Assembly (NCBI GenBank): GCA_008508345.1
Contig: QNGE01002406.1
Span: forward strand, 1-64,000
Length of the DNA stretch: 64,000 nucleotides
Reading direction: 5' to 3'
Origin: Paragonimus westermani
Taxonomy: Eukaryota; Platyhelminthes; Trematoda; Plagiorchiida; Troglotrematidae
How positions within the stretch are numbered: the stretch's first letter is position 1; every line of letters starts with the position of its first letter. Made by a program: the position numbers and the translations under genes. This document shows, one piece after another, positions 25,230 through 37,935 of this stretch. The notes under the pieces were generated by a model. The model was not told the origin of the DNA. It ran no database searches and saw nothing but the letters and a program-made list of their open reading frames with translations.

Positions 25230-25525
25230 TACCGGGGGGTTTTCTGCCTGCCGTTCCTTGTCTGTTTGTCCGATTTCGTTGCGCGATGGCTCGTCCGGCT
25301 GCTCGTGCTGTCCGCCGTCCACCCAATGTTGGCCTTGACCGTATTCCAACATCGTGTCGAGATGTTCCTCTAAATGTTGGAAAAACCACGCCTCCGATCT
25401 GGCCGTCTGTCGTATTTCGCCTGCCCTGCCTCGCCCGTTGGTCCGATCTAGTCGAGCGATGACTCATCCGGTCGCGCNNNNNNNNNNNNNNNNNNAAGCT
25501 CGCACCTCCGACCTGACAATCCACC
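25230..25525. repeat. GC-rich degenerate tandem repeat cut by a gap
   Basis: The tract cctgccgttccttgtctgtt...gcgatggctcgtccggctgc at 25,247-25,305 recurs, about 70% identical, at about 25,419-25,478, a spacing near 172 bp. A piece just after the gap (gcacctccgacctg) resembles gcctccgatctg at about 25,390, which suggests a third unit. GC content is visibly higher than in the flanks, with many CG dinucleotides. The 18-N gap sits in the array, as expected where an assembler fails on a tandem repeat. True copy number is unknown. Confidence 0.5.
25478..25495. other. Assembly gap of 18 N
   Basis: Eighteen undetermined bases lie inside the GC-rich tandem repeat. Confidence 0.99.
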
Positions 25526-25559
25526 ACAATATATCGTGTACTGACTGACCATATCGTTA

Positions 25560-28500
25560 AGTAAGATTATAAACTTTCGTAAAAATGTTGACTCTCTCTA
25601 GGATCATTTAGGTAAGTTAATTATATTCCGAAGTTAAGCTAAACCGACAGCTAGCATGCGACCTTTTGTATGGTTGTTTTGTGTGAGAATCGATTTATTT
25701 GAGTTGCAGCCGACCGTTTCCACAAGTTTTTTTTTTAAAACAGGTCCCTGTTTTTCGGCTTGGGATAAAAATAGCTTCTACACGAGTCCCAGTAGTAACC
25801 AGTCTACGGGATTGTTGACCTGAAATGGATTTAGTTACACATATTTGATCATGGTTTGGAAGTGTCTCCGTGTTACTCGAAGAGCTGAGTGAACGGTTTA
25901 TCTCGTGATTGGTAGATTTGGAAATCTAATCTTTGAAGACGTCCACATCAGGAGGGACCTGCATAAGAAACGCATTGATACTGTTGTTGATGAACAAAGT
26001 TGACTATCATTCCGAAATCAGTGGCGGTTTTGTCAGTAATTGATTTCAGCTCCGCGGCTCCTTGAAGAAGTTGTACGTGGGTGAAAGTGTCCACCAAGTT
26101 CCTGTAGCACATAACTGCGTGCCGCACGTTCAGTCGTATACCCAGGTCATAGACCGAGAAAAGGAAACATTTAGAGCTTCCCTGGCAGAAATATTCAAAC
26201 GCAGATTTTAGACTCTTCAGCTACTCTAACTGTTTGAAGTTGCTCACATTGTTTCCTATTTTCCCACTGCGACACAACTGGGGTTGAATCAAACTTGGTG
26301 AATATTGGAATGTACCGATTGATCAATTTTTCTGCAGTCGATACCATATATTGTTACTTCTATTTATTATGAGTTGTTGCATAGTATGTTTCAACACTGG
26401 GGGTCCAACGGAGTGTGGCATTTCTGGTGATATTGTAGTGTGATGACACGAAGCCTCATTAATTTGATAGACTAATGTTTGAATAATTAGTTTTCGCTTA
26501 TATCTGATGCGTCGAAAAAGAACGCACCTGATCGTGGGTGGTAAGGTTGACCATTCTTCAGATTAAGAACAGCAATCCAGCTTCTGTTGAAGCCACTAGC
26601 TTTGAAATTATTTAATGATCCGACTCTGTCCAAGCGAGTATGGTATCCCAGTTTGCATGAATCATGCGTCACTTCTGGTTGTATAGTCTACAGATCAACT
26701 TAAAGATAGCCATTCTTCTTAGGAAAGGCATCTGTGATAAGTGGATCAGGGAAAGTCATATTAACCACTTTTATTTATGGTGCTACTTCTGCGTCGGTGG
26801 GACCATTTCTGCGTTTGCACTATTAGAACATTTTTGAATTAGGAGCCGAAAATCAGGTGGGTGTAAACAAATTATTGCTGTGTCAGATTTGAGAACTTTT
26901 CAGCTAGAAACTGTTGCAATGTGGGTTATATGACGCAAATTGTGATAAAGAAAGAGATGAATAATTGAAGAAGTTTAGTTCAACACATTTTTCATATCCG
27001 TTTTGGGCAGAATATAATTTTTGTGAAGTATTTCAAATTAGCTTTCATCTAGGTAGCGGTTTGAAAATCTGATCAGAAGAAAACATTGTTGTCATCTTCA
27101 TGTGCATATCAGACGCTTTCTAACGAAGCCATGATAGACACTTCCTTGCTCGATTTAGGTCAGATACAATTTTAACGACGTCGTTTCAAACTACACTTTC
27201 GTATTGAACGACAAAACCCCAGCTGTTGAAAAGATATTTTGATTCGCCTAATACTTTAAGCACATTAAGTTTATCCTAGTAGTTCAGATAACCTGCGATT
27301 CACATGTCGTGGTTCTCAGTATTATTTCGCATGGAAGTGTGTGGATTTTGGTTACTGAAGACAAGCGTTTTACACGATTGTACCAATGCAAATTCTTTAT
27401 CCTGAATGAGTTAGCATGCGCAGGCATGACATTTGACAACTGATGGTTCTTTGAATGTCAGAACTTATCTTAGTGCTATATGCGACCAGTGACGATATTC
27501 GGCAAGTCTTTTGACTGCAATACCAAAAAGTGTGTGAACCTTTTGGTCGGGCTGTTGACAGATCACCTGAGACACCTGTTGATTACTAAGTCTAAATACT
27601 TTTAGCGGTTAACAGAGCCCCATTCGTCCTACAAACGGAAGCATATTCTCATAAAACCTATTCGTATACAGCTCGATTAACCAACATCCACCGAACTGTT
27701 CGTAATACCGATCGCTTAACATCATCCAGGGTTTGTCACAATAGGGAGCGCTGATAGGTTTCCTCGTAGGTGACTTGTGTGGATCAAATTTGTAACCACA
27801 GTCGTGAGTGTAGTCTGCCACCAGTCGCAATATCTTGTCACTGTAAGGGTACATCTAGATCACTTGATAGAAACAGTGTTATGGCGATCAGTTGTAAGAC
27901 CAATGGCGTAGTTCTTGTCTAACATATCAGTCCCGGTTGAGATGAACGGGACTAGCGAAATTCATGTTACGTCAAAAGCGGTGTGCTTGTTAGCAACACA
28001 CCTTACGAGTTGTTAATCAGGTTCGTTGTAAGGGATCAAACTGAGAGATGTTTATAGCGCTCGTCTGTTTTTGACGTTGACTTTCATCCAAACAGATACG
28101 TGATCAAAACTGACATGAAACACGTTGTCATCATTATTATTACTTATTACTATTGTTATTGTTGAGTAATCAGCCAGATAAAATAAAGGAAATGCTTGTA
28201 TCTCACAGTGCACATCTTCTTGCCGTTTTGGTGAATATATTGACTGCCAAGAGCATATTAAGCCTAGAACGTAAACTGTGTTTGCACCTTCCCGGTGTTT
28301 ATGCTACTTACCAATTTCTGATCCACTAAAGCTCGTTCTATGTGAGCGTATTGCTAGAATGAGGAGAGGTTTAGCCATTTATTCCAATAACAATGCAGAC
28401 ACCATCATCAGCTTGGTTCAAACTTCTTCATGTTCTGCTTCAGTAATGTTCACAGACAAAGAATTCCTTTGTTTTCATCCACAAAATTTTGGTTCTTTGC

Positions 28501-30185
28501 ACGCGTACAGTTTTGTTTCTAAAGAAGAGTGGAGCATATTTTCCAAAGCCCATCCCCTTCTACCTTTATATGGGTGTATGGCACCAAATGTTTTACTCGA
28601 GTTATCTGTTTAGTAACATTTCTCCCACATGAAGCAGACAAGTTTTACTAGCCTCAGTAGCGTACAACAATTTAACAAAATATTCATTCAGATTCAGTGG
28701 AATTGCATAAATAAACGGTTTGTTTTCGTCGTAAACCGCACCTCTTACATGAGAAGAGCTTAGCACAGCCCGTAGCACTAAGTCTCTGATGACCTGAGAG
28801 AAGTATTATGATAACGCAGTTGTAACCGACAATTTTAACGACAGAATTGCGATTTTAGAACAGTTGTGTTCTACCTTTCAATTCTCAGACCGTAGCACGC
28901 CCCTCATTAGTAACCTCAGTTTTAGGCCTTTTACTGAAGAAAGGTTTATTTCTGATCAGTTCTTATTTCTGCGAAAATACATTACCTATAATAAAAAATT
29001 AAAAATCGAAGCCGTAGTAAGCATCTTCCGTTCTACGGCGATTGTTATGAACTTAGAGCAAAATCGGAGTTCAAACTACGCATTTTACTCAGAGGATTGT
29101 CGCTTCATATCTGCGGAACGTGACACTTGTGAGCCAAATATATAAAACATTAAACTACCAGATATCGATGTTTTGCATTCTGTTAATGCAGCAATTGACA
29201 CAAGTGAGTAAACAGGTAAGCGGCTAAAACGCCAATCTTCCTAGTGAGGAAATGAAGTTCACTTCAGTTAATGTTGAAAATATATAGATGTGAATGACTA
29301 GGTCATATGCTATGAATGACGATTCCTTTTACCATGACACGCAGTCTTTGCTGGGTCTCAAGCCAGCTAGTGAGAGGCAAGAAATAACTAAACGACTGCT
29401 CAACAGAAAGTTAATGTCAACTATTGCCAAATCTTAGGCTGGCGGTCGTATGATCGATTTAATTTCTGGCTAGGGGAGGTTTGGGAAATGGCGCCTAATC
29501 AAATACAGCGTCGTAAAGTTTATCATTATTGGTCGGCATTGTTTGTGAAGTGAGGGAAAACGTGGAAGCGCATCGAAACAGGCCATGAGAACGTTGTCCT
29601 ACACATGCTGCTCTGTCATCCTCTGTTGGTAATTTTATTTCCAGGAAATTCTCCCGTTAGTGTTGATTTTACTTGAGTGTGTTTTAAGGCAACCCATCAT
29701 TAGTGGGACTGCCGCGAGTTGGTTGGTTCAACGTACTCAAAGAATTTACCTGCTCTCATGCTTACCAGTGGTACAAAGTTAATGCGTTAGAGGCCTTCGT
29801 CATAAACTATCACAGAAATCTTGTTGATCACTCAACTCTCCTAAGCACATTAATGGGACTCATTTGGCGGTGACACAGGTATGGGACTAAATTTGAATGT
29901 AAATTTTATGGGCTCCCGGTGCGCTTTCGTGCCACAACCGATAGAACGTTTCAGCGTTTGTGTATGCTGATATCTATAAATGGTTCAGGTCTAATGGAAG
30001 CGCGGATTTTCCACAACGGGATCCCTCCCAATTTATGCGGGTAACAGAATAGTGTTTTTGTAGAAATACCAGGCTAACAGAAACCTTTCCTAACTGACAC
30101 ACGTTTGTCGGTTTCCGAATCGTCTATCCCAAACTTGCTTCTATGTTGATGGAAAATAAGTTATAGAACTTTACTGTCAGCATTA
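25560..30185. other. Unassigned region, a few weak open frames
   Basis: No protein family was recognised. Frames worth a similarity search are minus 27,609-27,854 (81 codons, many aromatic and Cys residues, containing DKPWMMLSDRYYEQFGGCW), plus 28,278-28,613 (111 codons) and plus 28,864-29,145 (93 codons). None has convincing splice signals at both ends. A short AT-rich triplet-like tract lies at 28,131-28,165. Confidence 0.5.
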
Positions 30186-30189
30186 TTTT

Positions 30190-30370
30190 ACTTGGAAGAG
30201 ACCCATTTGCGGAAAATTTGGACTTCGAGTGGATTCGAACCAGCAACAGACACAGCACGCTGAGACTCAGCAAGTGCTCTATCAGTTGAATTACAAAGCC
30301 AGATCGGAAGTTCAGAACTGTCACATTTTATTACTAATGAGTAGTGGGGCAGATTTATGATTTTAGATGA
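30190..30370 (-). mobile_element. tRNA-derived SINE-like element
   Basis: On the minus strand a tRNA-like body is preceded by a 40-bp leader at 30,330-30,370. It contains an A-box-like segment (taattcaactgatagagc, about 30,277-30,294) and a perfect B box GGTTCGAATCC (30,231-30,241). These are spaced about 40 bp apart, as required for an internal RNA polymerase III promoter. The tail continues with aaatgggtctctt at about 30,200. The leader is 95% identical to 53,607-53,646, and the tail resembles the arms at 53.65-53.75 kb. The body is not a functional tRNA gene: the acceptor stem does not pair and no CCA or anticodon arm is convincing. The poly-A or LINE-like 3' end is not clear. Confidence 0.65.
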
Positions 30371-30374
30371 GGTT

Positions 30375-33300
30375 TGTAATTAGCCCCTACTGCAGAATAC
30401 TCAATTCCCCTGGATTATCATCTAAAAGATCTAGTAAAGATTAACTTCAGAAGAAACTGTGGAGATTGACAAAAAGCTGGACGCTTAACATAATACGCTT
30501 TGAAGTTACATGCATGAGATTAGAAGAAGGGTTAACCGTGATAACTGGGTTTGATTGGAATTCATTTGAGGTATTTTTGATATTTGTGCATCACTTATAT
30601 TGTGAAATAAATGAAACATTTCATGACGCCGCGTTACACGTGAGTAGGAAAGATTTTTCTCATAACAGATGACCAACGCAATGGTTGGACGAAAAGTAAG
30701 TCTTTTAATTGAAGATCAAATTATCCTGCGCTCGAATTAAGCCCTAATTACAGTTTTGATTATTTGTCCCCAGATTGCCGCATTAAAGCATTTCTCGATC
30801 GAGAGCAACAATTACTGTAGAATCATGTTGGAATTACTGTTAAGTAGCCACCAGCGCTACCTAACGAGAAGTGTCCCAAAACACTTGATTGCAATTTCCA
30901 CGTTATCGTTCGATAATTGCTGACAGTTAATACGGAAAGTTTCTTCAACACCAAACTGGATGAGTTGTTCACCAGTGAACTAGTGCACTGGTAGAATAAC
31001 GTTTCCAAAAATTTGGCAACCGAAAATCAGTCCTGTAAAGTTTTGCTTGTCTAATAAGTTATGCAACTGGTATAAGTACGCCATATTGGTGCAGGTTGAT
31101 TTAACTCACTGGTGCTCATTATAATCATAATCCTGAATATTAGCTAAATCTTATCATATTAATCTTCATTATTAAAAAGTCTAGGTACATTCGGAGTGAT
31201 ACAGTATTTGGAATACTGTGTTTCTGAAGTTTGGTGATAGTATGGATAAATCGTGAACGCTGCCATCACTACAACTTTCGGTTTGTCTACAATTGCACAC
31301 GGTTTTGTCATCAAATTGCTAATCATTTTCAGTTTCTTCTTAAGTATCACTGTCACATTTACACCAATGCATTTTCAAATTATTGTTAATCTGGCGTACA
31401 GTATGAAACTGAGCATGTACAAACTTCTGTATGTGTTGCATGTGGCTTGTATATATGCCTAAGAAATGGGGTTAACGCGTCCTGTTTAAGGGTCGTGGAA
31501 AATGTATTTTTCCTACTCTTTTCGTTGACTTTATTGCCGGAAGACTGCTGACTGAAAATTTGGCAAAATTGTGCGCAATTGAATTAAAAGCTACTTTTTG
31601 CCGTTTTCTAATTTGCAAGGCTTATTTCTGCAACAAGTATCACTTAGACCGGAAATGTCAATCAGCAACCGGTGGACCGTGAGTTTTTATCATCATCAAC
31701 TTTGTTTTATCTCTACGGTGTCTTTTGGCATGCAAAGGTGAACCTAGAATAGATAATCATCCTGATATCAGCACTCTTTGGTACGTTGTTCTGCATTATC
31801 AAACACAATGCCAGATAACTTGACATTGTAAGTTAGTAACCGTTAGACTTTTTCAACGTATCGCCTGCCTGCTGTCTAAATATACAGCAGGTGAAGATTC
31901 AAATTAGACTAACGGAAACGAAACAGTTACATCTTTGCTTACTGATCAGTGTGATGGTTGAGTTTGACGCATTCACGTCCGTTTGTTAGCGTCAGGTTGA
32001 ATGATGTCCGGATGAGGACGCCTTAAAATTGTGAAATTGGCTTAGCGTGTCAATTGCCCTCTAATTTCCATTTCACTTTTGTCAACCCGTTGTGTCCTTG
32101 CGTTGATCTCTAACTGGAAAATGACAGTCTACCTTGAGGAAAGACGGTAAAAGGGATTATGTGATGGGCACAGCATTTTAATCCACTCATTAACAAATGT
32201 CCGCTTATTGGGATGGGGTTCAATATATGCATATTAGTTTCAAACGAAAGCTGAGCGATTCTAATGGTTTAAATTACATCGGTACAATAGTTGTGCAATT
32301 CGTAGGTAGTGTAGTAGTTTGTAATAATCACCGTCAAAAGTAAATCATTTACTGATTCAATTTTATGGTTTATTTGGTAGTGAGAAATTTGCTTTTGGGT
32401 TCAATAAAAATTACTAAATGAAAGGCTCGGGAGTAAACAAATAAACGTTTGCCCTCTAGACTCAGTTGAGGATGAGAAAATACGTCTATAAAGTTCAAGT
32501 TTAATACGGTAGGTTACAGTAAATCAACTATGTTGCGAAGATCTTCAACATATTACAAAGTCATAACTGACTGTAGCCCAAACATTCTCAAAAAATTCCA
32601 CCAGAATCCTATGGATGTTCCAAACGTCTTATAGAACTTGTCAGACCCGTCAAAGACATGCACAGAAATACACCTAGTGAACAGCGCAAGCTAGTTGCAA
32701 AAATTACGATGTGGTGAGGCATAATAATTACTATTCCCAACATAAAGCAGTAGCGTTCCGACTTTCCTCAGATGAAGGGGTTGACACGCCTTAGAAGGAT
32801 CAATTTTACCAATAGATCTATGCAAGGGTATTTCACTTTCTTCAGCCACGTTTTGTGCCGAAGTCATCTTGATTTTTAACATTTATTGACAGAGAAAAAA
32901 GGGCGTATTTCCTAGTGAAGTTTACCCTCAGATAACAACTTGACGACCGGTTTCTGTCTCCAAAACGAAATAGCCGGACCGGCTATGTTAATTTTGTGGA
33001 CCGTAGTTTTGATTGTAGTAGATGCAACAACTGTATAACTGGAAATAAATTAGATCCCAGTCATTTATCCAACATGGTGGTTCCAAGCGATTATCAACAA
33101 ACGGTATCTATCTATGCGGAAAAACAACGAGGTTTTGGTATGCGCAGACAGGTTTTGTCACACTGCAATTATCATCAGCTAAAACATAGTCTGTCTTTGT
33201 TGCACTCGACTCAAAGAAGAATGGAATAGCAATTAAAACTTATACTCTACAATGATCTATGTTCCCCTAATTACTCAACCGTGAATTTTCTTACGGGGCA

Positions 33301-34180
33301 CAGGTGCAACATCAAACAGTGCAGTTCCTTAATTTTCAAGCATTGTCAAAGTTAGCCATATTCAACACATTAATATCTCAATATCGAGTATACGGACACC
33401 ATTTTGGGGTTTGAATGCGACAAACACACAAAAAAAGCGTTGCTTGAATATGTATGTTTTGAAGTCATGAAGCAAATTCAGTATAATGCGACATAGGTGA
33501 ATAAACCAAATTTATGTTGTTTACTTCAACAAGTAATCCCCTGACCAGCATTCCACGGTTACATTGGGGTTTAGGTTATTACAAAGTGAACGTCATTCAC
33601 TTATACATAAAGTACACCTTTAGATAAGCCCTTAAGTTAGTTCGCCTTTCGAAAAATTGCAAACGTCTCAAGCATTCTTCTCACTGAAGTTTATCAGCTA
33701 TGCATATCTTCATCCGAACAGGTATTTTCACTACGATTCCCGTGGCCAAGGCGAGATCTTCGACCGTTGCCCAGTCGGGTTCGTAATAGCCTCCTTACAT
33801 GCATGTCTACCTCATCATTTCCAAACACTCAACAGCAGGCTTGTCTGATAGTTGTTCAGCTTTGTCAAATATTCGAATGGAAAACGTAACGGTATCATTT
33901 TTAATGGGTAGCCTCGCTAGTTCAGCAAACGATAACTGGTTCAAACCTTCTCGAGGCCATACCTACGTGAAGGGTTAAAGCGGAAGGACTTACTCGGCTT
34001 TACAATATCGAGTTGTAGTAGGGCGTTGAAAAACGGTATTGGCGCTATTGTTCACTCTGACAGGAAGATACTTGGTCGGGATTTCTCAGTTAGGATGAAA
34101 TAATTTACCTGAATTGAAACAATGAATCGCTCCCTAGTGGTTGGTCATTATTTCACTCACAATAACGTGAGTCATTTTAT
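30375..34180. other. Unassigned region
   Basis: Several AT-rich open frames occur on both strands without a recognised domain. A 63-bp segment, plus 30,508-30,570, is bounded by aag and gag|gtattt and could be a micro-exon, but it is too short to judge. Minus 32,691-32,882 is an unbroken frame without a clear acceptor. Confidence 0.5.
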
Positions 34181-34186
34181 TGATCC

Positions 34187-34255
34187 AACAGTTGATTTAT
34201 TCATCTGTGGGTTTTCGCAAGTCATTCATTCATCCGTGGTTTTTTTACAGGTCAT
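34187..34255. repeat. Short tandem duplication, ~32-bp period
   Basis: The phrase ttcatc(t/c)gtgg(g/t)ttt...(a/c)a(a/g)gtcatt occurs twice in a row, giving two imperfect units of about 32 bp. This is a small local duplication of no evident function. Confidence 0.5.
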
Positions 34256-34584
34256 TAATTCAAAGGCAGAGCCAGATTCATGAACAACTACTTACTGACT
34301 TACAACGTTTACCGGAGTCGATTGTTTTACTAACCGGAAGAACAGTGATTATGCAGGACGAGAGATGCTTCAGAATATACACGGTAGGTTAATAAAGTGA
34401 CAACTGCGGAGGTTGCTAAAGGATGTCATGCCGGTAACTGACCGAGATCGGTGAAAACCATAGACTACACCAGATAGATTTCTTCTGAGCCAGATTAGCA
34501 TGTTAACAACTAGCTGACCAAATGACTTATGTGCTTGACTTCACCATAAATCGATTGGTATGTACGTGAGAGACAACCGGCACT

Positions 34585-34845
34585 ATAACTTTCTTAACCG
34601 TTGTGCTAGCTCAGTCTCATAGGTGAGTAACTACCCACGTCTGACTGAGTCCTGTTTTGATGTGTTCCAGTGTTCGTCTCTGAAACGAATGCGGTCAATA
34701 GCTTTACTGAATGTACCTTTTATTTGGTTCCACTCACTCTTTCCTTGCAGCTGTTGTCCTCCCATCACCATTTTTTGTCGACCACCACATAGACAGGAAC
34801 GCACAAAAGAAGATCTTTCTCTACCCTGTAACAATCCATGAACCT
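34585..34845 (+). mobile_element. CR1/Jockey-like 3' tail fragment, copy 3
   Basis: The sequence shares two landmarks in the same order and similar spacing with the tail of the copy at 21.0-21.25 kb (read on its minus strand). These are tttcttaacc followed by an (t/a)g(c)tc block (34,588) and, about 190 bp later, gaccaccaca(t/g)a(g/a)acaggaacgcacaa (34,776-34,803), followed by tgtaacaatc(c/t)atga (about 34,828). The second landmark is roughly 80% identical over 70 bp. No coding part is attached, so this is a severely 5'-truncated or eroded insertion. Confidence 0.5.
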
Positions 34846-34869
34846 ATGAATCCATAAATACAATTAAAC

Positions 34870-35650
34870 ATATGCGTGATATTCTGTAGTCAGCATGCAG
34901 AGTTAATGTCTTTATTGGGAGCTAGTTTAATTACACTGAGGGACAGTTTACCGGTACGCACTATGTATCACAAAACCCGTACAATGCATCCACAAACCGT
35001 AAGCATATGTCCTCATCGTATGGCTGGATACTAACTTACGATTCATTGTAACCACGATCTGAAAACCAGCTGAAGTATTTTGGACGGTGAATTAAAGTTC
35101 CGGTATGTTCGCTATGAATCCATCTAACAAATCAGCATAATTCTTGTGTGAGAAATCGCAACACCCATGGAGTTATCATTGCTCCCTTATAAAAACCAGA
35201 GAAATTGATGTGGATAACTACCTTTAGAAATAAAACAAATTTTAGGTAGATTGTAGTAACTACACTTTTAGATTGTACAGTGACTTGGAAAACGTCAATC
35301 TTGTCGATAAACTAATATGCACTGGGGAATTTCCGTGGCTTTTGTAGATCGTTCCGCTGTACAAAACAGCTAACTACCTATATAAGCGCGATTAACACTA
35401 TCACGTTAAGCTACGTAGTTCTGCTGAAAAAGTTGCAGAAGACTATTTCGTTTTTTTCCTCAAACTCAATTCTACGAATAAATAAGTGGAGTAGCCATGA
35501 AACTGTGCCAGAATGCGTCTTAACTGAGTTATGGTAGTAAAGAATGGACAAAGGCTGACATCATGGTATAATCGCTACATCTCTGAAACCAAAATATCCA
35601 CTGGAGCTAACAAATAATTGATGAACTATTGGAACCCGCTAACAATTGTC
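34870..35650. other. Unassigned region
   Basis: AT-rich; nothing was recognised on either strand. Confidence 0.5.
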
Positions 35651-35654
35651 ATAC

Positions 35655-35798
35655 CAAGCTGAAGACACTAAACTGTGAGACTGAAGAATACAATCGTGTG
35701 TAGTTCGTTGGCATACTATTGAGCAGGTGAGATGGGTTCATTGAAGGTGTTAATCCTGAGTATTTACATGATTCAGTCAACAATTCAACTTCAGTGGA
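35655..35798 (-). CDS. Candidate 48-codon exon, unknown protein
   Basis: On the minus strand a tract tttttactattgtaag ends at 35,799. It is followed by exactly 48 open codons and then a good donor, TTG|GTATGA, at 35,655. The exon would be phase 0 at both ends. The peptide starts STEVELLTESCKYSGL and is rich in Ser, Asn and Tyr; no family is recognised. It lies on the same strand as the candidates at 38.5, 40.6, 41.6, 49.2 and 50.3 kb, so one multi-exon minus-strand gene is possible. The exact-length match is suggestive but not rare enough to be proof. Confidence 0.25.
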
Positions 35799-35849
35799 CT
35801 TACAATAGTAAAAATTAAACGCACAGTGATGAAAACACATGGATAAGAC

Positions 35850-37715
35850 CAGTCTGTATCAATCACGCGGAGTACGTTCACTTCACGATTTAACGATGCA
35901 CTACACTAAAACCGTCCTCGTAAGGGTAAATGCCACTGTAGAATAAGAAAGACGTTCATAAAGTGATTATACAATAAACTAAGTAACGCAAAATCTGGTA
36001 AATTCGGTTTAATTAACGTCGGTCGCAGCTAAGCACTTTGGGTGTACCCTGAGCTAACATGTGCCGACGCTTCTAACCAAAAGGGGGTCTACCTGTTGAC
36101 TCTACCTCACATTGCAATGGCCGGTCAACACTTACAGTGAGAGTTACACATGCGAAACCGAAGAACGTATTGTCAAGGAGTTGCGGAAAACGTAGTCAAA
36201 CGGTAGTAGACGTTCATTGTGTTGGAGTACTGTGGTCGTTGAAGTACGAAACCAATTAGTATAGGCAGTTGTTATGTCTCTTCCAGCCACTGGTTACACC
36301 ATCGACCAAACTTGTGCGTGTGATGCGTGTCTACAGCGACTTGGTAAGGTCATTGCAAACAGTCAAACTTTGTGTCCTAAGAAATCTCCTTCATGCCCGT
36401 CATATGACTTACCGACTGCATCGGGACTGCTTTCGAAGCGAATCTGGGAACACAACCTACTTTGGTTGGGTCAGAGTGAAGCACGATCAGTTAACAGTGC
36501 TCCACCCTTTCTTCTGGTCGAAAGTGGACACCCGCCTCCCCAGTAATCTATCGCGCCAGATAATTCGTCGAAGGTCATCTAGATGAGATCACTTTTTATC
36601 GCCAAGGCCATCGGAATCAGGTTGCATGATTCGGTATTGTATCATCATAAGCGTTTCGTTCAGGCGTTGAATCCATCAGGCCACAAATCCGCCGGATCTG
36701 TGACCAACCCGCGCGGTCTAACCAATGCAAAAGCGTGACGCACTACGCCATCAAAGCCATCGCCAACAGAATGACTAGTGACCTACTTTCTGTGTAACAA
36801 ATCCCATCGATACCTCGATCTCAGTGCGACAATTTCTTCTGTAACCAATCAGCCTGAAGATGAAGTGTCGAAAAGACAATCGCTTACATGTCTTCATAAC
36901 TGATTATTCCAACTTTGACTGATTATCCAACTTCGCCGGGTGCTTATTCGATTGAACAGCTCGTCATTGAAAGTTTGGCACCGAAATGTCTGTATCTGTT
37001 ACACCTTGACTGCGCATTTGTTTTTTCAAACTACGAGTGAAAAACGGCCGGTTTAGAACATCAAAAAGTTATACCTATGCGCTTGTCTTGCTTGTCGCGC
37101 GCATAAAAGAACTTGGCTAAATGTGAGCTTTTTACTAATAATGCCTATACTGCTTTTGTGATATGTTAAGAGTGAACTGCGTTGTCACGGGTGCACATAC
37201 TTAAATGAATAAAAATTCTTTCTCAGGTCCACGAGGATAACCTTCAAATTAATTGAGTGAAAGTAGTCACGCAAATGATTGCCAGAAAACCAGAAAATCA
37301 CCTCATGAGAGTGCGTCGTTTTTATTCTCCCAACGCGTATCAATACCACGTACGTGACAATTTGCGTTAGAAAGGCCGGAACGTGATGCCAACACATGCC
37401 AATCTATCTACCTATAATTGCCAAGATGCCGACGCCACAGGAATGATTGGATAATCCAGGGACAAACACACGAAAGACTGCAGTCAGCTAATGTAGGTTG
37501 CTTGTAATTCCGCCGTGTCACGTCTGCAACGCAAGTTCGAATGAGACATTTTTGTTTCCAGCATTTGCATTTGAGAAGAAGAAGGTTGAACAAACGATAG
37601 TAGTCAGGCGTTTCCTGAGTGGTCCAATTTTACACATGCAGAGAAACCAAAAAACATGACATTCAGATTTATCCGAACAATTCATCCACAAAGCAGCAGC
37701 TGTAATTCAACCAGT
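35850..37715. other. Unassigned region
   Basis: Two overlapping plus-strand frames at 36,269-36,586 (105 and 90 codons) are the most open part. The one in frame with Met 36,274 contains CACDACLQRL and several further Cys, but no zinc-finger spacing I recognise. Confidence 0.5.
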
Positions 37716-37720
37716 TTAAG

Positions 37721-37935
37721 TTTGGAGGTATATTTTTGCCGAATGACTGCCCAAAGCTGTGTTTGGGCACTGCGCGACTTTTATTGGCAGTATAGTGGGG
37801 CAATGATAACGGACACTTTTTACGATCCCCCAACGTGTGCTACTTTGTTTAAAATGATGATAGACATTATTGTGGGCACTATATTCCAACTGCAGCATCC
37901 AGCAAAGCTTTGGTCTAGTGATTTTGATGTTCAAG
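37721..37935 (+). CDS. Candidate exon, hydrophobic/aromatic peptide
   Basis: An open plus-strand frame follows tttaag at 37,720 and reaches a good donor, TTCAAG|GTGGTG, at 37,935. The peptide contains CVWALRDFYWQYSGA and then TLFKMMIDIIVGTIFQ, with a composition typical of a folded helical or membrane protein. The acceptor has a poor pyrimidine tract. The opposite strand also has an open frame here with a better acceptor (cactttctacag at about 37,972), so the coding strand is uncertain. No family is identified. Confidence 0.22.

Noticed and set aside
30225..30300. A functional tRNA gene
   Set aside because: A and B boxes are present, but acceptor and anticodon stems do not pair; a tRNA-derived SINE explains it better.
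33905..33965. tRNA gene or SINE around ggttcaaacct
   Set aside because: There is a B-box-like sequence only; no A box at proper distance and no cloverleaf.
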